This document shows positions 43,624-52,086 of a stretch of DNA of 64,000 bases, piece by piece. This DNA comes from an uncultured Tolumonas sp. GTDB taxonomy: Bacteria > Pseudomonadota > Gammaproteobacteria > Enterobacterales > Aeromonadaceae. A program made the translations under genes and the position numbers. The notes beneath the pieces are model-generated. The model saw only the letters and a program-made list of their open reading frames with translations. It was not told where the DNA came from and made no database searches. Where the stretch lies: assembly GCF_963676665.1 (NCBI RefSeq), contig NZ_OY781390.1, positions 62,001 through 126,000 on the forward strand, given 5' to 3'. Positions within the stretch are counted from its first letter, which is position 1; every line of letters starts with the position of its first letter.

Positions 43624-44271
43624 ATGACTGAAACCGTAAACAATGTGGCTATGCCACGTTTAAATGAAGCGGCTCCGACATTTACTGCCAAAACAACTCA
43701 CGGCATGCTGAGTTTGTCTGATTACAAAGGTAAATGGCTGGTGTTGTTCTCGCATCCAGCCGATTTTACGCCGGTTTGTACAACAGAGTTCATGGGGTTT
43801 GCGAAAGCTAGCGGTGATTTTAAAGCGCTGAACTGTGAATTACTGGGGTTATCGATTGATGGTGTTCATGCTCATATTGCTTGGGCGCGTAGCATCAAAG
43901 ATAACTTTGGTGTTGAAATCAATTTCCCCATCATTGCAGATCTGAATATGGCGGTTGCACGCGTTTATGGCATGGTTCAGCCGGGTGCCAGTGATACATC
44001 AGCAGTGCGAGCAACGTTTGTGATCGACCCCGATGGGGTTCTGCGGGCGATGCTATATTACCCAATGAGTAATGGTCGTTCTGTTGCTGAAATCCTCCGT
44101 CTGGTGAAGGCATTACAGACAACAGATAACAATGTATGCGCAACACCCGAAAACTGGCAACCGGGAGATGAAGTCATTGTTCCCCCGCCAGCAACAACGA
44201 TGGCGGCAGAGGCACGTAAAAGCGAAGGCTATAACTACACAGACTGGTATTTCAGTAAACGTAAATTATAA
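43624..44271 (+). CDS. Peroxiredoxin (Prx6/AhpC-type)
   Basis: The 215-residue protein has the active-site motif SHPADFTPVCTTEF with peroxidatic Cys52, and a second cysteine near the end (C172 in NNVCATPENW) as in archaeal-type Prx6 enzymes. The C-terminal arm EVIVPPPATT fits the family. It reduces hydrogen and organic peroxides, taking electrons from a thioredoxin-like or AhpD-like donor; an AhpD-like gene lies in the same operon. ATG 43624 has AAGGAG six bases upstream; an in-frame ATG at 43621 is also possible. It is the first gene of a seven-gene operon. Confidence 0.9.
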   Translation: MTETVNNVAMPRLNEAAPTFTAKTTHGMLSLSDYKGKWLVLFSHPADFTPVCTTEFMGFAKASGDFKALNCELLGLSIDGVHAHIAWARSIKDNFGVEINFPIIADLNMAVARVYGMVQPGASDTSAVRATFVIDPDGVLRAMLYYPMSNGRSVAEILRLVKALQTTDNNVCATPENWQPGDEVIVPPPATTMAAEARKSEGYNYTDWYFSKRKL

Positions 44272-44282
44272 CTCCGTTCAGG

Positions 44283-44312
44283 CAGGGTGGCGTGAGCCCC
44301 CTGTCTTCTTTT
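44283..44312 (+). terminator. Attenuator-like hairpin after the peroxiredoxin gene
   Basis: CAGGGTGGC (44283-44291) pairs with GCCCCCTG (44296-44303), leaving one bulged T and a GTGA loop, followed by a T-rich run. It would let peroxiredoxin be made in excess over the downstream genes. Confidence 0.7.
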
Positions 44313-44324
44313 ACTGAGGTCAGT

Positions 44325-45302
44325 ATGAGCAATCTCCAGACAGATCATCAAGCCGTTGCAGAACAAAGTCGATTAATGCATTTTCCGGTTTCCTTTTTTT
44401 CAATCGTGATGGGATTAAGTGGGTTAACGCTGGCTTGGAAAGTTGCAGGACAGGCGCTCCCAGCATCCGTGTCGTTTATTCTGATGCTGTTTACTTCTGT
44501 CGTGATGACAATCATTGCTGTTTTTTATGGCGCAAAATGGTGGTTTTATCCAAAAGCCGTATTACATGAATTACGTCATCCAGTTCGGATCAATTTTTTC
44601 CCTGCTTTCTCGATTAGTTTGTTGTTACTGTCTGTGGCTTGGCAAACGAATTCTCAGGTAGCGTTCGGATTGTGGCTATGTGGTGCCGTGATCCAATTTT
44701 GTTTGACGCTCTATGTGATGAGCAGCTGGATCCATCACACACATTACACATTATCACACGCTAATCCGAGCTGGTTTATTCCGGTGGTAGGCAACATTAT
44801 TGTGCCGATAAGCGGTACTCACTTTGGCTACACCGAACTCAGTTGGTTCTTTTTTAGTATCGGTATTGTTTTCTGGTTAGCGTTGCTGACTATCGTGCTG
44901 TACCGATTATTTTTTCATGAGCCTCTACCTGCCCGCATGACGCCAATGCTGTTCATTCTTTTGGCACCGCCGTCAGTCGGATTCGTTTCTTACAGTAGTC
45001 TGGTCGGTGGTTTAGATAATTTTGGCCGGATCCTCTATTACATCGCTTTGTTTCTTAGTTTGTTGTTATTTAGCAATGTACTTCGTTTTATCAGGATCCC
45101 GTTTTTTATCTCTTCATGGGCTTACTCGTTTCCGGTTGCTGCGTTGACGATAGCGACGAAGAAAATGTTTTTGTTTACGGCATCGCCTTTTTTCAATGTG
45201 CTGTTTACAGGGCTGATTTCAATATTGTCATTTTTGGTGCTGTGGCTTGTCATCAGAACCTGCAAAGCAGTGATTGCCGGTGATCTGTGCCGACCTGAAT
45301 AA
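44325..45302 (+). CDS. SLAC1/TDT-family anion permease
   Basis: The 325-residue inner-membrane protein has about ten spans in the TDT/SLAC1 pattern: HFPVSFFSIVMGLSGLTLAWK, then NPSWFIPVVGNIIVPISGTHFGYTELSWFFFSIG, in which PVVGNIIVP is a strong hallmark. Relatives are bacterial TehA, plant SLAC1 and fungal sulfite pump Ssu1. In an operon with a persulfide reductase and rhodaneses, sulfite or another small sulfur anion is the most likely substrate, but this is inference. GAGG stands five bases before ATG 44325. Confidence 0.85.
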   Translation: MSNLQTDHQAVAEQSRLMHFPVSFFSIVMGLSGLTLAWKVAGQALPASVSFILMLFTSVVMTIIAVFYGAKWWFYPKAVLHELRHPVRINFFPAFSISLLLLSVAWQTNSQVAFGLWLCGAVIQFCLTLYVMSSWIHHTHYTLSHANPSWFIPVVGNIIVPISGTHFGYTELSWFFFSIGIVFWLALLTIVLYRLFFHEPLPARMTPMLFILLAPPSVGFVSYSSLVGGLDNFGRILYYIALFLSLLLFSNVLRFIRIPFFISSWAYSFPVAALTIATKKMFLFTASPFFNVLFTGLISILSFLVLWLVIRTCKAVIAGDLCRPE

Positions 45303-45354
45303 CAACAATGTGATTGTATAAATTATTCAATATCTGATTTTGCAGGAGTTCATT

Positions 45355-47064
45355 ATGACAAAGATTGTGATCATCGGTGGTGTGGCTGGCGGTGCCTCTG
45401 CTGCTGCCAGAGCGCGTCGGTTATCTGAAACAGCCAAAATTATTGTTTTAGAACGCGGTGAGTTTGTTTCATTTGCTAACTGTGGTTTGCCTTATCACAT
45501 CAGTGGTGAAATTGAGACTCGTGAAGCATTGCTGCTGCAAACACCGGAGAGTTTTAAACATCGCTTTAATGTTGATGTGCGGGTATTTAATGAAGTTATT
45601 TCTATCAACAAACATAAAAAAGAAGTCACAGTGCGTCGGGTTTTAACCGGAGAAATCTATCAGGAATCCTACGATAAGTTATTGCTGAGTCCGGGGGCTT
45701 CGCCGGTTAAACCGCCTATTCCTGGTATCAATAGCCATCATGTTTTCAGTTTGCGCAATATCCCGGATATGGATCAAATCCTCTCTTCCTTGCTACTGAA
45801 TAAACCCAAACATGCCACGGTTGTTGGTGGTGGTTTTATCGGGCTGGAAATGGTTGAGGCATTACACCATCGCGGGATCAAGGTGACATTACTGGAATTA
45901 TCAGATCAGGTTATGGCTCCGGTAGACCGAGAAATGGCCAATATGCTGCATCAGAAATTGGTCGAGAATGGAGTCGATTTACGCCTGAATACCGGACTGA
46001 CAGCAGTCAAAGAACTGGAAATTGAACCCGCAGAGCCAGAAGCGACGGGGGAATATGATAAGCAAATTGAACATACCAACACGCTGGAATTGATGTTGAG
46101 TAACGGCGAGATGCTGAAAACCGGACTGGTTGTGTTGGCAATTGGTGTCAAACCAGAAACCATGCTAGCTAATCAGGCTGGTTTGGAATTGGGAGCCCGT
46201 GGCGGCATCAAAGTTGATGCCCGTATGTGCACGTCTGACCCAGAGATCTATGCGGTAGGTGATGCTGTTGAAACAGAAGACTTTATGACTGCTTTGCCTT
46301 CTTTGGTGCCACTTGCCGGCCCTGCAAACCGACAAGGGCGTATTGCTGCTGATAATATGCTAGGGCGTCGTGAAATTTATCGCCGCACGCAGGGCACGTC
46401 CATCTGTAAGCTGTTTGATATGGCGATTGGCAGCACGGGGATCAATGAGAAAACGCTGAAACGGTTAAAACTGCCTTATGAAAAAATCTATGTGCACACA
46501 GCCAGCCATGCCAGCTATTACCCAGGTGCACACCCGGTCACGTTGAAATTATTGTTTAACCCTACCGATGGTGAAATTCTAGGCGCACAGGCAGCAGGGT
46601 TGGATGGTGTCGATAAACGCATTGATGTGTTGGCGGTTGCGCAAAGAGCTCGTATGAGCGTTTATACATTGCAAGATCTGGAACTCACCTATGCTCCACC
46701 GTTTGGCTCGGCCCGTGATGTGGTGAATCAGGCGGGGATGGTGGCATCTAACATCCTGAAAGGGGATGCGGCTATTTGCCATACGGAAGAACTCCAGTTA
46801 GGTGCAGCCGATCATATCGTACTGGATGTGCGTAATCCGCCTGAACTTGAGGCATCCGGCTCCTTCCCAAATGCGATTAATATCCCGCTGGATCAATTAC
46901 GTCAGCGGTTAAACGAATTACCGAAAGATAAAGAACTTCTGGTTGCCTGTCAGGTGGGGCTGCGGGGGCATGTCGCTTGCAGAATGCTGATCCAGCATGG
47001 ATTCAAAGCCCGCAATCTGACTGGGGGATTCAAAACCTATCAGATGGTCACTGCAAAATTTTAA
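45355..47064 (+). CDS. CoA-disulfide/persulfide reductase with C-terminal rhodanese domain
   Basis: The 569-residue flavoprotein starts MTKIVIIGGVAGGASAAARARR and has its redox Cys43 in VSFANCGLPYHI, the CoA-disulfide reductase single-cysteine signature. The NAD(P)H motif reads ATVVGGGFIGLEM. After about residue 480 comes a rhodanese domain whose active-site Cys532 lies in ACQVGLRGHVA. Such CoADR-Rhd proteins reduce CoA persulfide or polysulfides with NADH, as shown for Npsr of Shewanella. The position fits cytoplasmic persulfide clearance. AGGAG lies 6 nt before ATG 45355. Confidence 0.92.
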   Translation: MTKIVIIGGVAGGASAAARARRLSETAKIIVLERGEFVSFANCGLPYHISGEIETREALLLQTPESFKHRFNVDVRVFNEVISINKHKKEVTVRRVLTGEIYQESYDKLLLSPGASPVKPPIPGINSHHVFSLRNIPDMDQILSSLLLNKPKHATVVGGGFIGLEMVEALHHRGIKVTLLELSDQVMAPVDREMANMLHQKLVENGVDLRLNTGLTAVKELEIEPAEPEATGEYDKQIEHTNTLELMLSNGEMLKTGLVVLAIGVKPETMLANQAGLELGARGGIKVDARMCTSDPEIYAVGDAVETEDFMTALPSLVPLAGPANRQGRIAADNMLGRREIYRRTQGTSICKLFDMAIGSTGINEKTLKRLKLPYEKIYVHTASHASYYPGAHPVTLKLLFNPTDGEILGAQAAGLDGVDKRIDVLAVAQRARMSVYTLQDLELTYAPPFGSARDVVNQAGMVASNILKGDAAICHTEELQLGAADHIVLDVRNPPELEASGSFPNAINIPLDQLRQRLNELPKDKELLVACQVGLRGHVACRMLIQHGFKARNLTGGFKTYQMVTAKF

Positions 47065-47133
47065 TCATTTCTGTTTATAAATAAATAGGGTAATCCTCCG
47101 GCTTTGCTGGGGAATACTGACTAAGGAGTCATC

Positions 47134-47478
47134 ATGGCAAAAAGTTACAAAGAAATTAATCAGGATCAACGCCAATTTGGTTCGGCATATCGCAAGGCCA
47201 GCCCGGATACCATGAATGCTTTTCTGGCGTTACACAAAGCAGCGATGGTTGAAGGGGCTGTCAGCATTAAGCATAAAGAGCTGATTGCTACCGGCATTGC
47301 CATTGCAGCCCGTTGTGATGGTTGCATTGGCGCACATGTAGCCGCGGCACTGAAAGCGGGAGCAACCAAACAAGAATTAATTGAAACCATTGATGTGGCG
47401 ATACTGATGGGTGGTGGTCCGGCGGTTATTTACGGAACACAGGCACTGGCAGCGGTTGAGGAGCTGTCAGCTGAGTAA
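47134..47478 (+). CDS. AhpD-like carboxymuconolactone-decarboxylase-family protein
   Basis: The 114-residue protein has the AhpD-like motif ARCDGCIGAHVAAALKAGATKQEL, with the redox CxxC at C61/C64 and a His at 68, followed by ETIDVAILMGGGPAVIYG. In AhpD this CxxCxxxH is the thiol-disulfide active site that reduces AhpC. In an operon led by a peroxiredoxin it probably acts as its reductase or as a general thiol oxidoreductase. A damaged fragment of a relative appears to lie at 20888-20956. A ribosome-binding AAGGAG precedes it. Confidence 0.9.
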   Translation: MAKSYKEINQDQRQFGSAYRKASPDTMNAFLALHKAAMVEGAVSIKHKELIATGIAIAARCDGCIGAHVAAALKAGATKQELIETIDVAILMGGGPAVIYGTQALAAVEELSAE

Positions 47479-47486
47479 TCAGCGAT

Positions 47487-47514
47487 GATCAGGAGGGCGA
47501 AAGTCTTCCTGATC
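47487..47514 (+). repeat. 8-bp hairpin between AhpD-like and thioesterase genes
   Basis: GATCAGGA (47487-47494) pairs with TCCTGATC (47507-47514). It includes the start of the leader of the thioesterase gene. It lacks a T tail and may be an mRNA processing or stability element. Confidence 0.5.
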
Positions 47515-47530
47515 TGAAAGCGGGAACAGC

Positions 47531-47974
47531 ATGAAGACTTATCAGGCATGTCTGCAAAGTCATGCACATTGTGTGGTATGCAGTGATGGCAATACGAACC
47601 CGCATTCACTGCAACTTAGTTTTAATCCGATCTCTGAAAACGAAGTATCGGCGGAGTATCAGGTCAATAAAAAACATCAAGGATATACTGATTTATTGCA
47701 TGGTGGCATCGCCAGTACCTTACTGGATGCGGCGATGACGCACTGTTTGCTTTCGAAAGGGATTGAAGCTCTGACCGCCGAGCTGAATGTACGCTTCCAT
47801 ACTCCCGTGTTAGTCGGTGATACCGTACAGATCATTGGCCGTCTTATCAGTCAGCGGCGGGGCATCTATCTGTTGGAAGCTACCTTATCCGTAGCCAAAC
47901 AAGTATGCGTGAAGGCGACAGGTAAATTCATTCAACCCAAAGGCGGAGTGATCCATCGTGAGTTGCCAGTTTGA
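47531..47974 (+). CDS. PaaI-type hotdog thioesterase
   Basis: The 147-residue protein has the hotdog motif YTDLLHGGIASTLLDAAMTHCL, with the HGG at residues 57-59 and the Asp of LLDAAMT where PaaI-type thioesterases place their catalytic acid. It begins with a short Cys-containing leader (HAHCVVCSDGN). It probably hydrolyses an acyl-CoA or acyl-thioester. It overlaps the next gene by 17 bp, so the two are coupled. Why a thioesterase sits in a persulfide operon is not obvious; CoA-thiol recycling for the CoA-disulfide reductase is one possibility. Confidence 0.87.
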   Translation: MKTYQACLQSHAHCVVCSDGNTNPHSLQLSFNPISENEVSAEYQVNKKHQGYTDLLHGGIASTLLDAAMTHCLLSKGIEALTAELNVRFHTPVLVGDTVQIIGRLISQRRGIYLLEATLSVAKQVCVKATGKFIQPKGGVIHRELPV

Positions 47975-48827
47975 GCTGACGGTTATTTGTGATAACCATG
48001 CCGGAAAGGGTTTACTCACTGAGCATGGCCTTTCATTGCATATCCGTGCGGATGGACTGACGATCCTGTTTGATACCGGCAGCGCCGAAACGCTGTTACA
48101 CAATGTTGCTGAGCTGGGCGTTGATTTGACTCAAATTTCGCATCTGATTTTAAGTCACGGCCACTATGATCATACCGGTGGCGTTGCGCAGGTATTAGCT
48201 GCCAATACTTATTGCCAGATCATCGCGCATCCGTTTGTTTTTTCTGAGCGTTACAGTCGTCATGCTGACCGGCCTGTTAAACGTATCTGCATGCCAGATA
48301 ACGTTCGTGCTGCATTGCAGCTGTTGAGCCCTGAGCGATTGCACTGTTCTTCGGGTGTCTCATTACTCAGCGACAATATTGGTATTACGGGTTCGGTTCC
48401 CCGTACACATCTGTTTGAAGATACCGGCGGGCCGTTTTACCTTGATGAAGCAGGGCAATTTTCCGATTTGCTTCCGGATGATCAGGCGTTATGGATAAAT
48501 ACGCCGCAAGGACTGGTTATTATTCTGGGCTGCTGTCATTCCGGGGTTGTGAATACGGTCGAATATATTCGACAGCTTAACGACGGTGCTGGTATTGCCG
48601 GTATTATTGGCGGCCTGCATTTGTTACATGCCTCGTCAGAGCGACTCAAACAAACAATCTCGTATTTGAAAAAACTAAAACCGCAATTTATCTATGCCGG
48701 ACATTGCACCGGTGATGATGTTATTGTCATGTTGCGTGAAAACTTGCGGGATACCGCAGTTGGCCAGTTCCATGCTGGTATGCATATCGGAACCGGCGAA
48801 AGTGCTTCATTGACTGGTAATATCTGA
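47958..48827 (+). CDS. Metallo-beta-lactamase-fold hydrolase (COG1237-like)
   Basis: The 289-residue protein has the metal motif SHGHYDHTGG (H67, H69, D71, H72), preceded by ADGLTILFDTGSAETLLHNVAELGVD. Later metal ligands appear in ILGCCHSGVVNTVEYI and in YAGHCTGDD. The order resembles the family annotated as methanopterin-type RFA-P synthase relatives and related MBL-fold proteins of unknown substrate. It is not the short persulfide dioxygenase (ETHE1) type by sequence. It starts inside the thioesterase gene. Confidence 0.82.
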   Translation: MSCQFELTVICDNHAGKGLLTEHGLSLHIRADGLTILFDTGSAETLLHNVAELGVDLTQISHLILSHGHYDHTGGVAQVLAANTYCQIIAHPFVFSERYSRHADRPVKRICMPDNVRAALQLLSPERLHCSSGVSLLSDNIGITGSVPRTHLFEDTGGPFYLDEAGQFSDLLPDDQALWINTPQGLVIILGCCHSGVVNTVEYIRQLNDGAGIAGIIGGLHLLHASSERLKQTISYLKKLKPQFIYAGHCTGDDVIVMLRENLRDTAVGQFHAGMHIGTGESASLTGNI

Positions 48828-48861
48828 TAACGGGATCCATCAATTACACAGGAATAAAATT

Positions 48862-49200
48862 ATGTTCAGAGCATTTCTATTAATTACAGCATTAATAGGC
48901 AGTTTTACTGTCAGCGCCAAAGAGTGGCTGATTGATGTCAGAACTGCTGCGGAATACACCATTGAGCATGCAGAAGGGGCCATCAATATCGAGTATCAAC
49001 AGATTGTAATCGGCGCGCAGCAAGCTGGGATACCAAAGCAGGATACCGTGCATCTGTATTGCCGATCTGGCCGCCGGGCTGAGATTGCCAAAGAGTTGTT
49101 AATGCAGAATGGTTATCAGAAAGTGGACAATCTGGGTTCATTGCAAGACGCAGAAAGCTGGGCTAAAAGATCGCGTCTTGCAATGGCAACTAATCGCTAA
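48862..49200 (+). CDS. Periplasmic rhodanese (PspE/GlpE-like)
   Basis: The 112-residue protein has a signal peptide (FTVSA-KEW) and a single rhodanese domain: LIDVRTAAEYTIEHAEGAINI and the catalytic Cys67 in LYCRSGRRAEIAKELL. It matches PspE-type periplasmic sulfurtransferases, which move sulfane sulfur from thiosulfate or persulfides. It is the last gene of the peroxiredoxin operon, with a 34-bp gap from the previous gene. Confidence 0.9.
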   Translation: MFRAFLLITALIGSFTVSAKEWLIDVRTAAEYTIEHAEGAINIEYQQIVIGAQQAGIPKQDTVHLYCRSGRRAEIAKELLMQNGYQKVDNLGSLQDAESWAKRSRLAMATNR

Positions 49201-49204
49201 CACC

Positions 49205-49222
49205 CTCAGACTTTCGTCTGAG
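49205..49222. terminator. Hairpin between convergent rhodanese and NfnAB-like genes
   Basis: CTCAGAC (49205-49211) pairs with GTCTGAG (49216-49222) around a TTTC loop. No T-run is present, so strength is uncertain. Confidence 0.5.
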
Positions 49223-49239
49223 CAATAAACACAAAAACT

Positions 49240-52086
49240 CTACTGCTTGAATTGGCGTTTTGCTCTGCTGTCTTGTTCCTGTGATTTGAACAGACCAAAC
49301 CGGGGCAAGAATTTATCCCAGTCGATAATATGCGCATCGATCTCCGGGCCATCAACACAAGCATGTTTACGTACCATCTTGCCATCGATGCTGACAGGCA
49401 CCATACAGGCACCGCACATGCCGGTTGCATCGACCATGATGGAATTAAGACTGGCCACCGTTTTAACGCCATACGGTAGGGTCAGATCGCTGACAGCCCG
49501 CATCATCAATGGCGGGCCGATGGTGACGACTTCAGCAATTTCACGTCCTTTACTCTGTTTGCCATTTTTCAGCATTTCATCAAGGGGCGTGGTGACAAAG
49601 CCGCGGAGGCCAAAGCTACCGTCATTACTGCAATAGATGACATCCAGCTGCTCGCCGAACTCGGTCTTGAGCTGACTAATGCGCTCATGCTCACCGGTCC
49701 AGAACAGCATATCGGCACTGCGGAATCCGGCAATCAGAGTGACGTGATTACCCAGACGTAAGTGCTCGCGGGCGATAGGGTAGACCGGCGGCAAACCAAG
49801 ACCGCCAGCGGTAAACACCACTGTCTGTTTTTGCGGGTCGTAGCGATGGAGTTCGCTGGGCAATCCCAGCGGTCCGGCAATACCCGTAAACGCCTCACCG
49901 ATCTGCATCTGGTTGATACTCAGGCTGGTTGTTCCCATACCCTGTACAACAAGACAGATTGTGCCCTCATGACTGTTCCAGTCAGCCAGCGTTAGTGGGA
50001 TCAACTCGCCATTCGGCCAGGCTAATACCCGCACAAATTGGCCAGCACGGGCTGCACGAGCGACCATGGGCGCCTTAACGGTAAATTCGACAATACCACT
50101 CGTAAGTTCTCGCCTGTCCACAATTGTCTGAGGGGCTGAAGCCAGAGCGGTATAGGCATCAGCCTGTTTGACCCGGTTCATGATTTCCGTTAGCGATAGG
50201 CTAATGTCACCGATGATTTCACGTGCGGCTGTCTGACCATCACCGGCGGCACGAATGGCGGTTGAACCACCGCGTGCGGCGTCCCCGCCGGAATAGATGC
50301 CATCGAGCGAAGTTTGCATTGAGTCTTTGCTGGCCAGATCGATGGTGCCCCATTTTGTCGTTTTAAGGCTGGGTTCTGAATTTTTGATAATGGGATTCGG
50401 CTCGTTACCGAGTGCCATTATCACCAGATCTGCCTTTATGGTTTCCTGCTCGCCGGAGGTTACCGGACTGCGCCGACCGGATGCATCGGGTTCACCCAGC
50501 ATCATGACATCCAGAATTGTGGCCGTAACAAAGTGCGTTTTATCATCGCCAATAAACTCGCAGGGAGAACGCAGTTCCAGAAGCTGAATACCTTCTTCGA
50601 GCGCGTGGTGCAGTTCTTCGATCCGGGCTGGCATTTCCGTCTTTGTACGACGATACACAATCGTCACATGACCACCGAGGCGACGGGCTGTTCGGGCTGC
50701 ATCCATGGCTGTGTTACCGCCACCAACAATAATGACTTCTTTTCCTTTCGTTTCTGGCAGTGGCGTTTCGTAGTCGGCTCGTAGCCCCTGCATCAGGTTG
50801 ACGCGGGTCAGAAATTCGTTGGCAGACATGACGTTCAGTAAATGTTCGCCGGGCACATTCATAAAACGGGGCAACCCTGCACCCGTACCCACGAAGACTT
50901 TCCAGAAACCGGCATCCTGAAGGTCGTGTAGTGTTGCGGTCTTACCTACCACAAAATTCTGCACAAATTTGCCACCCAGCAGTTTAATTTTGGCAACCAC
51001 ATCGTCGATGAGCGAGTTGGGTAAACGGAATTCAGGGATGCCGTAACGCAGTACACCACCCAGCGTATGGAAGGCTTCGAAAACCGTGACGGGGAAACCT
51101 TCAGCCGCCAATAAATAAGCATTGATCAGCCCTGAAGGCCCTGAGCCGACAATCGCAATCGGCGGTTTTTCTTTTTTTTGCCAAGGATCAGGGACACCTG
51201 CAAAGCGAGTTGCGATGCCATCGGGATTCAAAACTTTGTCTCGTTGTGGCAGGAACCATTCGATTTGCCCGATTTCGATCGGTAGTTTGGTCTGAGCACA
51301 AACGCCCTGGCATTGCAGTTCTTGCGGGCAGACCCGGCCTGTCACATTCGGGAGTGGGTTACAGCTTTCAATGAGCTCCATGGCTTCGCGATATTTGCCA
51401 TTTCCCATCAGATCAAGCACTCTCGGGATATGGATTTTTACCGGGCAACCGCCTTTCGATTCTTCTTTCCCGGCAATACGAAGTCCGATTTCACAGGGCC
51501 GTTCTTCGCACTGCTTGTCACGTAAAACTTCAAGCCAGACAAATAAATCAACCTCACGGGCGGTATAACCGAGGTTCATATAACCAAGATAGCCTTGGTT
51601 CACCAACTCGAAGTCATGAGAACGCTCTTCAGGCGAACGGACATAAGGCGGGATGAAATTATCAGCTGGCCAGTTTTCAGATAAACCTTTAAACATTGGA
51701 TAACGATCAGAAAGGAACTGATCAAGAGCCCGTATAAACTTCCGTTTAATTTTCAACGGAGAATGCCAGACAAAGCGCATTAAGACTTTACTGGTATCAT
51801 CGTCACGAAGCAGCAGTTCCCAGAAGGTTTTTGTAAAATTTTCTGAAAGAGCATCTTGCTGAAATTCATGCACAATCGCATTCGCGCCATCCGCGATGAA
51901 CATGTCACGAAAAGCCTGCGGTTCCTGAAGCAGATGGCGTTTCAGTAATTCCATCTTATTTTGAAACGTCGTGACGGCTTCTGATTGTGACAACGCTTCG
52001 AGCTGCGATTGTGACTTCTCAAAAGATTCACTGGCATCAAGATAGCGATGCAGATCATCTTGCGGATTTGGAGTAAATTTATTCAT
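49240..52086 (-). CDS. Fused NfnAB-like FAD/NAD(P)-dependent electron-transfer enzyme
   Basis: The 948-residue protein joins three parts. Residues 1 to about 210 form a helical domain of unknown role. From about 215 to 650 runs a GltD/NfnB-like flavoprotein with an N-terminal Fe-S region (CNPLPNVTGRVCPQELQCQGVC), FAD motif IAIVGSGPSGLINAYL and NADPH motif VIIVGGGNTAMDAARTARRLG. From about 660 to 920 runs a ferredoxin-NADP-reductase/NfnA-like domain ending in a [2Fe-2S] motif, MCGACMVPVSIDGKMV-x-x-HACVDGPE. The two halves are normally separate (SudAB/NfnAB). It overlaps the NifJ-type gene by 4 bp and probably links ferredoxin to NADP(H). Confidence 0.88.
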   Translation of the reverse strand: MNKFTPNPQDDLHRYLDASESFEKSQSQLEALSQSEAVTTFQNKMELLKRHLLQEPQAFRDMFIADGANAIVHEFQQDALSENFTKTFWELLLRDDDTSKVLMRFVWHSPLKIKRKFIRALDQFLSDRYPMFKGLSENWPADNFIPPYVRSPEERSHDFELVNQGYLGYMNLGYTAREVDLFVWLEVLRDKQCEERPCEIGLRIAGKEESKGGCPVKIHIPRVLDLMGNGKYREAMELIESCNPLPNVTGRVCPQELQCQGVCAQTKLPIEIGQIEWFLPQRDKVLNPDGIATRFAGVPDPWQKKEKPPIAIVGSGPSGLINAYLLAAEGFPVTVFEAFHTLGGVLRYGIPEFRLPNSLIDDVVAKIKLLGGKFVQNFVVGKTATLHDLQDAGFWKVFVGTGAGLPRFMNVPGEHLLNVMSANEFLTRVNLMQGLRADYETPLPETKGKEVIIVGGGNTAMDAARTARRLGGHVTIVYRRTKTEMPARIEELHHALEEGIQLLELRSPCEFIGDDKTHFVTATILDVMMLGEPDASGRRSPVTSGEQETIKADLVIMALGNEPNPIIKNSEPSLKTTKWGTIDLASKDSMQTSLDGIYSGGDAARGGSTAIRAAGDGQTAAREIIGDISLSLTEIMNRVKQADAYTALASAPQTIVDRRELTSGIVEFTVKAPMVARAARAGQFVRVLAWPNGELIPLTLADWNSHEGTICLVVQGMGTTSLSINQMQIGEAFTGIAGPLGLPSELHRYDPQKQTVVFTAGGLGLPPVYPIAREHLRLGNHVTLIAGFRSADMLFWTGEHERISQLKTEFGEQLDVIYCSNDGSFGLRGFVTTPLDEMLKNGKQSKGREIAEVVTIGPPLMMRAVSDLTLPYGVKTVASLNSIMVDATGMCGACMVPVSIDGKMVRKHACVDGPEIDAHIIDWDKFLPRFGLFKSQEQDSRAKRQFKQ

